Source: Priapulus caudatus
Taxonomy: Eukaryota > Priapulida > Priapulimorpha > Priapulimorphida > Priapulidae
Length of the DNA stretch: 38,154 nt
Direction: 5' to 3'
Assembly: GCF_000485595.1 (NCBI RefSeq)
Contig: NW_014578420.1
Span: 17,950-56,103, forward strand
The notes below the pieces were generated by a model. That model saw only the letters and a list, made by a program, of their open reading frames with translations. It made no database searches and was not told the DNA's origin. The translations under genes were made by a program, and so were the position numbers. Below are positions 28,829 through 38,154 of the stretch, piece by piece (the first letter of the stretch is position 1; every line of letters begins with the position of its first letter).

Positions 28829-29235
28829 CGCTGAAACAAAAAAGTTTTTCAATCGCTCCGTCAGACCATGTCCTCAGAAAATGTCTAAAATCTGCCTTGT
28901 GCCCCATTGACCTTTGACCTGTGACCTCAAATTTCGGCACAGTGATGGCTTTTCCTACCATGATGCTATACACTGACTATCATGAGCCTAGGTCGAGCCG
29001 TTTAGATTTGTGCCGCAATTCTGTATTTCCTCCCTATACCTTAAGTTAAGGAGGGAATGTTCCCCCTTCTTTTACACCTCTTGACATTTGACCTTTGACC
29101 CCCAGCTTCAACATCCCAACTCGTTTTGACGACCCCCCCAACGTCCCGAATATCGTGACCGTACGTCGTGCGGTTAAGATTTGTGCCCAACTGTTGACGA
29201 ACGGACGCACGCACGCACGTAAGCACGGACGATCA
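28829..29235. repeat. unnamed ~0.4-kb interspersed repeat, copy B
   Basis: Same landmarks as copy A at 23233-23618: GCTGAAACAAAAAAGTTTTT, GCTCCGTCAGACCATGTCCT, TACCTTAAGTTAA, CAACGTCCCGAATATCGTGA, GTTAAGATTTGTGCCCAACT and a final ACGC run. Both lie in the same orientation 5.6 kb apart, flanking the retroelement block. Related short frames in the two copies (RQQLGTNLNR, YGHDIRDVGG) reflect shared DNA and not a proven protein. Confidence 0.8.
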
Positions 29236-29387
29236 TGCGATTCTACAAGCTGCATCAGACTATGTCAGATGAGCTAAAAATGATTACTGACAATTCCTGT
29301 AAATGCTGTTCATATGCTGTTCTGCAACACACAAGCACACCGCACGAACGCCACTGTGCACAAACAACAGAAATGACATGCGTCTAA

Positions 29388-30343
29388 TGGCCCTGTCACA
29401 CCTTGACGATTTAGCCAGCGTATGCCGACGTATCAAAATTTCTCTAAAACGCTAGCATACGCTGAACTATCGATGTTTTTTTCAATTTTGGGCACATACA
29501 TGGCGTATTCATAACGAGTTGGACGTATACATATGATAATGTATTAGTAACTTATATAGAACGTTTCGATAACTTATAGATAACTTATAAGTTATACCAA
29601 CGAATGCTTAGCGTGTTGCCGGCGTTCACAACTTATGCCCAACGATAGTCTAACTTATGCATAGCGCGCGGCAGCGTATCGCCGACGATCACGTGTCGTA
29701 GCCTATTAAAAGGCTGCCGCTCGACGATTCAAATCATAACCGCACTAGACATCGCAGTATCAACATCACCGTCACAGTATCAACATGCCAATACCATTTT
29801 TTTATACCAATTCCCCTAAACGCTGCCAATACGCCATTATACGGTAGCTGTAACTTGTAAGTTAGAAACACGTTCAGTAAGTTCTGTGGTCATCCGGAAC
29901 ATGTCAAATACGTCTACATACGTCAATATGCGTTGGAGATAAGTTACACATAGGTTCAAAGCACGTTACTCATAGGTTAGAAATAAGTTTTGGGTACGCT
30001 AGACATTATCTCGACGTATTTCGACTTATGAGTAACTTCCAAATAACGTGTGTGAACTTGTGTGTGTCAACGATCGCATAACTTACCTACAACTTATGGC
30101 CCGCGTATGCGGGACGTATGCCTATGGGCATACGCTGGCATACATCGGGAAATTTTGAGCATGCTCAAAATTTTCCGACGACCTCGCCGTACTACGACGT
30201 ATACCAGGATTACCAGCGTGCTTCAGCGTGCTCTTAACCTATACAAAGCTTACCCATAACTTATTCGACGTACGCCAGCATATTCACCAAATTTGTCATA
30301 CGTCGGTATATGCTGGCTTTCATACGGAGGTGTGACAGCGCCA
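29388..30343. mobile_element. Harbinger-like non-autonomous element, 956 bp, TAA target duplication
   Basis: The ends TGGCCCTGTCACACC (29388) and GGTGTGACAGCGCCA (to 30343) are complementary except for one mismatch. Similarity continues inward (AGCCAGCGTATGCCGACGTAT against AGCCAGCATATACCGACGTAT) for about 75 bases. A 3-bp TAA flanks both ends (29385-29387 and 30344-30346), the TWA-type duplication expected of PIF/Harbinger. The interior is full of CGTATGCC, ACTTATG and ACGTATAC words in both orientations, so the whole element is partly self-complementary. No transposase is encoded. Confidence 0.83.
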
Positions 30344-30346
30344 TAA

Positions 30347-31180
30347 ACAGAGGAATTGCTCAGACTTGTGATTGGAGAATAAAAATAGAATTCATGGCGT
30401 TTCGTTTTCACTTTGGCTATGAGTATGACTCGAGTATGACTATGAGCGATATCGCTCGTACATATTTTCTAATTAATTAGACTAATCGCACTTCAATAGA
30501 CTCAAAATTCACAGAGATTAAGGCTAACACATGTGTCTATAATAGCTAGAATTTATAGAAATGTAACTCAAATCGTTCGCGCCATATGATAGTTAGTACA
30601 CTTTCCTACCGGTCATAGTATAATAGCGTATGCGGCAGGTTAGCTCTAGTACTATAGCCCGCGTACAGTTGCCGCAGGGCTATACAGGGATTGCCCTTAA
30701 CTTTTTTTTCAGGTGGCCGGCCGGGCCACTTGAGTATGAGATTCAGGTGGCCAAATGGATTTTCAGGTGGCCCGGTTGCTACATTTATTAAATAATTTAT
30801 TTGTATCCTAACTATGGGTAATGTGTTTTGGCAAATAATCGCAATAACATAACTAGATTACGACAACAATAAAGAAAGAACAAAACCCTGACCTGACTGA
30901 GTTAAATAAAATTTCCAAGATATATAAAAAAAGTCATTTCTTCGCAAGATCCTAGCTGCCAGTCATAATTTACTTAAGTAGCAGAACTCATGTCATTAAG
31001 ATGTCATCAAGACTGTCTTCAATCATTCAATGTCAGTGTGACTGTCATGGCTGAACCTTCTGATATATCAGAATGCAACTTCTGACATGGGGTCAGAACC
31101 ATCGAGAGTCTGGCTCAGCTGGCTGTTCCTCTTTGCAGCATCCCTACACACGCCCTGCGCCCTGAACCCCTCCTTTGTCT
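30347..31180. other. non-coding; possible hAT terminus near 30676
   Basis: CAGGGATTGCCCTTAAC at about 30676 resembles a hAT end and is followed by three TTCAGGTGGCC repeats, but no matching right end or target duplication was found. The rest is AT-rich. Confidence 0.4.
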
Positions 31181-32515
31181 CTAACAGTGTATCATCCCCT
31201 AAACCCTCCCGAGACACAACCCTCGTTCTGTCTCACAAGCTGTATAGATGCTATCATTATATACCCCTATCTAGCTTACAGTGCCTAACTATTCTCATCT
31301 CATATTCTAAGCACAGTTGATATCATTCCTCCGTACTTTTACACATGACCGCTGTCCTCTACATGTATACATCCATTATTATAATATACCATACACCCGT
31401 CTCTGCGTCTCTAAGTGAATCATCTCCTACACCCCTAACCCCTACACCCCTCGTCTCTCTAAGCAGGATGTAGTCATCCCTACACTCTTCCCGGCTACAC
31501 GGCTCATCTGTCTCGTGAACAGTGTATCGATCGGCTACAGAACCCCTCCCCTCGCGCACAGCCGCGAAACTCGCGTCCGCTGTCCTACAGTGTATCATCC
31601 CCCTAACACACCTCCCTGTCCTCTACAGTGTACATCCCCTCACCTCTCCCAGCAGATCCCTACAAACCTTTCTCTGTCCTCTCAGTGTAGTCCATCCCTG
31701 TATGACAGCCCCTCCCCCTAACACCGCCTCCCGTGCGCGTACAAAGGAGGACATCGTAGACGCCTAACGACCGAGGCTGAAGCGACGTGACAGCGGGACG
31801 GACTGCCCATTACCCGCCTACAGCACCGATTCCCTATGTCTATAGCAGTGTATCATACCCTACACGCCCTCGACTGTGCTCTACAGTGAGTCATCCCTAC
31901 AGCCCCCTACTCCCCTACACCATCCTGTCTCTACAGATATCAATCCGCTACTAGGTGTTCTCGTGCACTCCCCCCTACACCCGCTCACTCTGTCTCTACA
32001 GTGTACTACATTGTCCCACTTAACGACCCCTCCCCCCTACACCTCCTGTCTCCTACAGTGTATGCAATCCCCTACAACACCGCGCTCTCCCTGTCTCTCA
32101 CAGTGTATCAGTCCCTACACCTCTCCCCCCTACAATCAACCTTCTCTCTGTCCTTCTAACAAGTGTTATCATCCCTATACACCCCTCCCCCTAACACCCC
32201 TGTCTTCTACCACGTGTATATCCCTACACCCCTACACTCCTCCTCTACACACCTACACCCTGTCATCACTACAGTCGTAATCATGCGGATCCCTACACTA
32301 CTGATCCACCCTCCCTGTTACGCTACATGTGTATTACATTCTTCTATACACCGCGCGAAACCTTACTGAGTCTAGAGACTCACTACACCCTCTCTGCTCT
32401 TACCTACAGTGTACGCTGCCGATCCTATACAACCATATAGCTACCAATTGCAATCTCCTATCCCACTACAGCCGCACCCTTCCGTCGCTACAGTGTACAT
32501 CCCTACACCCCTCTC
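31181..32515 (+). repeat. degenerate ~45-55-bp minisatellite (TCTACAGTGTA...CCCTACACCCC)
   Basis: At least a dozen units contain CTGTCTCTACAGTGTATCAT followed by CCCTACACCCCTCC-type sequence, for example near 31612, 31846, 31878, 31992, 32050, 32095, 32400 and 32484. Units differ by many single-base insertions and deletions. The Pro/Ser/Leu-rich frames across it are repeat translations. Confidence 0.8.
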
Positions 32516-35389
32516 TGAATACATATCACCTGCGGATATCGTGAACGCACAGGACTTGAACTATGTGGAGAAATGAATTAGCGCGACGAACCCATTTACA
32601 TTTATCTGATGGCGTAGGGAATGGATTGCACGCTGCCACTAGCTGTCTTTTTGATGTTAGGCCAAAGGTTAAGGAAGCATTGTTCTTTGTTGAGCGTAAT
32701 GTTTGCGCGATCATTCTCAGAATCTGCTTCCACGTAATAACCTACAACGTACACCACAACGCCGCCACGGGCACAGCGCTACACGGCACAACTAAACGTA
32801 GCCAGATTGTGGTAACGTGGCTGTATAACCCGGAAACCCGGGACTTACATGCAAGGTTTCTCGCCCTATTTCTTAAAATGATGGTCTGTACTGATAGAAT
32901 GTATACAATATAAACTCACTAGCACGACGCCACATGCTATTTGGATACTCCTCTTCATTTTAAATGCATCAGATCGTTCTGGCAAAACACTACGTACACA
33001 CGACAACACGGCATGAGCGTACACGACACACTCGGCAATCAGCAAGAGCGTTACCACTCCTTGTCCTTGCGCAGAGTCGCATGGGCGAGTACGGTGTCGC
33101 AAGATCTTCTGTGTGGAGCAGTCGAGGAGACTGTCGCGGGCCGCTTGCGTAGCCCACCGGCCTTGATTGTTTATTGTGCCCCCAGCGGGCCACCCAACAC
33201 CGCCGACAGTCAGCTGTGAGGTACAGGCGCTGCAGGATTCGCGCGACCGTTTTTCCCAGGTAGGCCATTGGCACCGTACAGGCCAACCCGTTATGTTACG
33301 AGCACCATTAGTCTATAGCATTGACACATTGATTACGCCAGGGGGTTGTTCGTAACATGAGGGCAGAGCTCGTCACCAACAACACTGGCACGCAAGCTAT
33401 CCACGAAAAATGACATGGCACAAGCAAAACGCCAAAAATGAATCGGCGGCAAGATAGCTGTGGGCGTTTCGTAACACTAAGATTTAAATGATGACATATA
33501 GATGCATAGGCGCACGATAGCCTTTTGAGAGAGCGATTCCCAGGGAAACTTTACACCATTTATTTTTGATGCAATTTATCTCACGGCGAGAGAGGTGCTG
33601 AGCACAACGTGCGTATATGTGATCACAGTCTCAAATGACTGTTGTGGAATAGACGCACGTGGACAATACACTAGAGCTGTTTTGTACCCTACACCCGAGC
33701 TAAATGGGGTAATAGGCTGCATTCATAGCTGCCCATATGTGTTTTTGTCATACAGTTTCGAGTGAGCGTCGCGTGACACAAGCAGCATTGTGACGAAAAC
33801 CGAAACGCAGTAGTGGCTAGCACTTTGATCTTTGAGTGAATAAATGCATAAATTACATGGTGTATCCTAAAATTGTGAGGAGGATGTGATTCAAAAAGAT
33901 CAGGTGAGATGTTACCACATCTAGCTAACGCATAGATTATCTAATGTTAAAAGCCCCGATTATTTTGGGCGTTTTGTGAGGCCATTTTCGTGGAAACGCA
34001 TTGGGGAACAGGTGCAGCTGTTACGAAGAGCGATGGTCATAAAAATGTTCTATAGCCCATTGCGCAAACTGTTAGCGAGCGTCATTAAGTATAAGAAGAA
34101 AAAGAAAATAAAAAACTATACTAGAGCTAGCGGCAGGTATGCAAAATGAAAACGTGACTATCACAAATCTCTATTTTTATCCTCCAATCAAATGCTATCA
34201 GCAAGGGTCGGATAAAGCAAATCCTCTCGTTTAGACGCATGTCAAAATCGCAGTTGGCTCTTTGCTGTATGCTAGAATCTATGTATGCGCTAGTTTGTAG
34301 AGCAGCTACATTTGGAACGGCATTTAACAGAAAGATATATTTACTATATGCAACTAGTAATAATTATACTTAAATATTAGGCCGAACAGTTACGAAACGT
34401 TAGTGGGGAGCGAGAACAGTATATGACTAACTTTTGTGCCTCGGGGCAATACATTTCGTGTGGTTTGATGTATATCGCAATCCATATTTATTTATTGAAG
34501 ACGTTGCAAAGTGCCTGTGTCCCTGTGAGCTTACACGCATAGATATAAAAGATTATATCTACGCTTACACAGAGTGAAAGACGTCGACGATCCCGGCCGA
34601 GTAGGCGGAGTACAAGACTGTTTCAGTGTCAAACTCGAACCCAGCTGCGCGCACGTAGGAGTTCTATGTCCCTACCGTAGCAGGCCCAGAATTGTGTCTG
34701 GCTGGGTAAGCCAGCTGATGTGGGTAGCGAATGATTGCACCGTGACACACGTACACTAGTGTTGAATTTTAGTGAACACACATAGATAAAGCAGTCTCGT
34801 TTCCTTTGTCTGGCGATTCTACATTCTCAGAATTCCTGACTTCCTAGTGTAAAAACCTACTACGAAAAACACATGTCTACCATTGATGTAATGGTCTACT
34901 ATTTATACAGCTGTAAATCGTAACATGGCTAGGAACTTCTCTATTTTCAATGCAAATCTTTGCAAAATACGATTTCACTCGGGAGATACCGGCGCATGCA
35001 AATCAGCAGAGCGTCCCTGCGCAATCGACGCGCGTGTACGTGTCGGCAAGATCTCTGTGTGAAGATGGATGCTCCAGGACGCGTAGCGCTCGTCCGGCAA
35101 CCGGTCCAGCGTAGGCCACAACTTGTATTTTTATGGTCGGCCAGGTCACCACCAACACCGACAGTTACCAGGATGGCCCGACACCACGTTTCAGGTGGCC
35201 GGCATTGCGCGCGAGGCCATCCGTTAAGTCGGTGATAAGCCCTGAATTAACCGAAGATCTTATTTACTACGCTAGTGCCGTCGAGGGCAAATTCTTTAAT
35301 GTTCTCTATGCAACTTTTTATCATCACTAATTATACTTTCGTGCTGCGCCAGCCAGAGAGGGAGTGCCCTAGTAGAAGTGTCCGACGCG
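32516..35389. other. no gene recognised; faint internal direct repeat
   Basis: Frames up to 116 codons (for example 32563-32913) lack recognisable motifs. About 33040-33230 and 34995-35180 share ordered words (AATCAGCA, TTGCGCA/CTGCGCA, CGCAAGATCT/GGCAAGATCT, CTGTGTG, CCAACACCG, GACAGT), suggesting two diverged or error-laden copies about 1.95 kb apart. Confidence 0.4.
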
Positions 35390-35688
35390 AAACATATCCT
35401 ATTTGCAACATACGCCTTGCGCGCCATTCCTCACAGCGGCCTGCACTGTGCCCTCTTACACTGTATATAATATTAATATAGGCAGGTAGGAAAAGCGTGC
35501 TGCCCAAATTCGCTCGACGCTGGCGTCTGGATTTCACAAGCGGACTTACAACCACAAATTATTCAACCATTCTATCTCACAAGGATACTTTGAGTGGCGT
35601 ATTTCAACGAACAGTGTTTTCCACTTGTTATAAAAAACATAGCTCTGTTCGTAACCGAAGCTGTGTCACGCGAAATCACAAGCGAAGA
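35390..35688 (+). repeat. inverted duplication, left arm
   Basis: It matches the reverse complement of 36155-36425: TCCTATTTGCAACATAC, CGCGCCATTC, CTGCACTGTG, AAAAGCGTG, CAAATTCGC, TATTCAACCATTCTA, ACAGTGTT, CACTTGTTATAAAAA and CGCGAAATCAC occur in the same order. The differences are mostly small indels. Confidence 0.85.
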
Positions 35689-36154
35689 TAGCTTGGGGGC
35701 GGTAGAAGAAGAAGGAGGCTGAGCACACAGACTGAGAGACGACAAAGGGGCACCGCGGCTAAAGAGAAGATGTTCGCCCCGCCCAGAGTAAATGTACGAG
35801 AGTGGCCTGAGTACAGAGAAATATATAGATTAAGGAGCCTGTTATCCGTCTCTGATTGCCCCCCTAACCCATGCTAGGGGCGCTCGTCGATTACCTCATC
35901 GGGTAACTAAGCTTACCGAAAGTAGGGAGCAAATAACCAGTCTATGGGCTATAGGCGGGCGCACTACTTTCAACTCCCGTACCGATGCCTCGCATTGGAG
36001 GCGTTGGCACTTATTCAAAAATACGTTGACAGCGTTGCGGCTTTTCAAAAATTAGGTCACAAAGAGCGCCGTGGTGTTTCCTATATCAATTCTGAACAGC
36101 CATTTACATTTACATGGCAAACATTTGCGAATGCGAGAATTTTCGTCAGTATTT
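35689..36154. other. spacer between inverted arms
   Basis: About 465 bases with no recognised gene. It may be the loop of the inverted duplication. Confidence 0.5.
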
Positions 36155-36425
36155 GGGTGATTTCGCGCTGACTTGCAGCTCCGTTACGACAGACAAGTAT
36201 GCTTTTTATAACAAGTGAACACTGTTGTTGAAATAGAATACAAAAGTGGAGTAGAATGGTTGAATATTTTGTGCGTAATGTGTAAAATCCCCAGCGAGCG
36301 TCATGCGAATTTGGGGGCACACGCTTTCCTTCCTGCTATATATATAGAGTGTAAGGTGTGCACAGTGCAGCGCGTGAGAATGGCGCCGCAAGCAGTCATC
36401 ATGTATGTTGCAAATAGGATTTGGA
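36155..36425 (-). repeat. inverted duplication, right arm
   Basis: Reverse complement of 35390-35688, about 80% similar by eye with frequent indels. The short frames in both orientations are shadows of the repeat. Confidence 0.85.
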
Positions 36426-38154
36426 GGAATTTACAAGAACACTGTCGGCAATAATAGGTGAAGAGAGAAGTATAGAAGTATTAAAGAATTGTCTAAGTCA
36501 ATAAGATTAAGATTTCGTGAATTCTATAATAGCATTATATTTATTGAGAATCGCTTTGACAAGTGCCTCGTAGGTAGCTGTGGGACATAGACCCTAATGA
36601 CTGAGTGAAGTACCGACTAACCTTCTTAACTGACTTAAGCCAGGCCTTGCCTGAGCAGTCACCATAATGCCGAACCGTCGGCTAGCTATAGTAACTACGT
36701 CATTAGCTTATAATGAGCACTAATTTCGTAATAGTACGAATGGCCTCCTAGAGCGGAGAACAATACCGCTAGTACCCTGCCTGCACAGCTCTGTCTGAAG
36801 ATCTTTGAGTATAATAGTGATTTATTTGTCCATTGAACTTGCCACAACGACTAAGGCAGCAGCTCAATGCAGCTGAGGGCACGCTAAGTGTCACTTGTAT
36901 CTACACTCATAAAATTCATGCGAGGTGGTAGCCACAGATGTGTACTTCCGGCACTGTGCAGCGGTAATATGATTGCGTAAGCAGGCGCGGGGCGTCGGTA
37001 CCATGCATTCCGCGCACGTGATCCATTATGGCTGCGCAGCGGCTGCACTACTGTCGTAGGACGTTCCACATGCAAGGTCTTCCTTCCTATGCTCTGGTAA
37101 TTCTTATATCGGCGTTGACGCCCTTGCCCGCGGAAGTGAGCGCAGATGCGGCACGCTTAATGTTAAGCTGGCTTGGCGATGCAACAGCTATCTTTTCGCA
37201 AACGCTTTCATCACATCTGATTGCAGTTATCACCGGCGATATCAATCTGGAGGACCGTCACTTTATTTATCTATTAGTATATTTAAATTATAACTATATG
37301 GATTATGCACAAGATATTGCAGTTAACCTATTAAACACCATCCTAATGAATGTAATCTGCAAAACACACTCTCAACCCTAATTAAAAAAATAATAATACT
37401 ACGATTAAGAATCTTCTCGATCAAGCGGCCTTGCGGCACACTTGGAGAGCGCTGGCCCCTAGTGCGCAGACGCGATGTAAGGACATATGACTATTGAAGT
37501 AGAGTATGAGCGTCCACTTGTACACTCTGTCTGACTGTTTCGATTTATGATTCACATTGCAATAGGGCCATATCAGAGTACAGCGCTACAACAAAAACTT
37601 GAAAAAAGAGTAAGGAAGCGGAAGTCCAATAATATAATAAGGTGTCACAACAATGAATATCCTAAACTATAGACATCAAGAAACACTTCCTTACAATTAT
37701 ACACTTGGCAATTCTAAGCGTTATACATCGTAGACGAGCTTGTAAAGAGCGATGCTACGCCTCAGTCAGGAACTTGGCTATGAATTTTCAAACTTGGGCA
37801 CGGGTAAATGAAAATTGAACCACAGCAATCTCGTGACCAACAGATCTAAGACGTGCCCGTAGGCACAAAGATAGACACTCTCCAATCATAGCGTAGTAGG
37901 ATCCATGGGTGCCGCCACAAACCCGCCATTGTTGGCACAGGCAAGTTCCACACAGAAAGTTTCCCCGGATGTTGCTGTATCTGCCATACTGTGAAACTGT
38001 CTGCCTGTGTGCTGTCAGCTCAGCTTTCTGTCTCTGGCTGCAATTAGCTCGAACGTCAGTGTAAGCCGACCTGTCCTTTCGCGTGTTTAAGGCAGGTTCG
38101 CCCAAGAATCACGGAAAGGTTGAGAAAACATCGTTCTTTTTTGTGCCGAGAAAT
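36426..38154. other. no gene recognised
   Basis: Two frames are somewhat long (37028-37381 plus, 117 codons; 37788-38105 minus, 105 codons, with a Cys/Gly-rich stretch NFLCGTCLCQQWRVCGG). Neither matches a family I know, and splice or start context does not support them. Confidence 0.35.

Noticed and set aside
23233-29235. Copies A and B as the LTR pair of the gypsy element
   Set aside because: Copy B lies outside another LTR-like boundary, the termini are not TG...CA, they end in an ACGC microsatellite, and a better 5' LTR (27645-28141) sits directly before the primer-binding region and gag.
30676-30780. hAT element beginning CAGGGATTGCCC
   Set aside because: No complementary right end and no 8-bp duplication were found, so it was not called as an element.
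34574-34759. Possible tRNA or small structured RNA around the TCGAACCC-like phrase
   Set aside because: No acceptor stem, D-arm or anticodon arm could be paired around it.

Overview
This window is nuclear DNA from a multicellular animal, most likely a marine invertebrate. Three things point there: split genes with GT-AG introns, animal-specific gene families, and a dense load of small DNA transposons, Ty3/gypsy sequence and very long TG/TC microsatellites. The species cannot be fixed from sequence alone. Coding density is low; most open frames here are translations of simple repeats.

Layout, left to right. From 1 to about 4.0 kb the DNA is dominated by giant (TG)n and (TC)n tracts. From 3.3 to 6.3 kb lie three consecutive N-terminal motor exons of a KIF19-like kinesin-8. 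Two are on the minus strand (6174-6254 and 5498-5608). The next one in protein order (about 3299-3386) is on the plus strand, inside a segment bounded by inverted (GT)n and (CA)n tracts. From 6.3 to 13.2 kb there is non-coding DNA with small hAT-type elements, some with intact 8-bp target-site duplications (TSDs), and a 33-bp minisatellite. From 13.2 to 15.4 kb sits a complete three-exon BRI3 (brain protein I3) homologue on the minus strand, with transposons in both introns. From 17.2 to 18.2 kb there is a GC-rich single-exon type II membrane glycosyltransferase (GT77-like), also minus strand. From 18.6 to 22.75 kb comes a cluster of inverted-repeat elements: two enclose telomere-like TTAGGG arrays, one contains the assembly gap (19716-20129), and a 226-bp tandem duplication follows. 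From 23.2 to 29.2 kb a decayed Ty3/gypsy retrotransposon on the minus strand (long terminal repeat (LTR), gag, pol) abuts a remnant of another LTR element; two same-orientation copies of an unnamed ~0.4-kb repeat flank the set. From 29.4 to 30.35 kb there is a Harbinger-like element with a TAA duplication. From 31.2 to 38.15 kb there is a decayed minisatellite and an inverted duplication rich in indels; no gene was recognised.

The host genes (kinesin, BRI3, glycosyltransferase) are independent and do not form a functional unit. The most unusual signals are the strand switch inside the kinesin gene, the two TTAGGG-carrying inverted-repeat elements side by side, and the inverted-repeat element whose centre is unassembled. 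I found no CRISPR array, operon, tRNA or rRNA gene.
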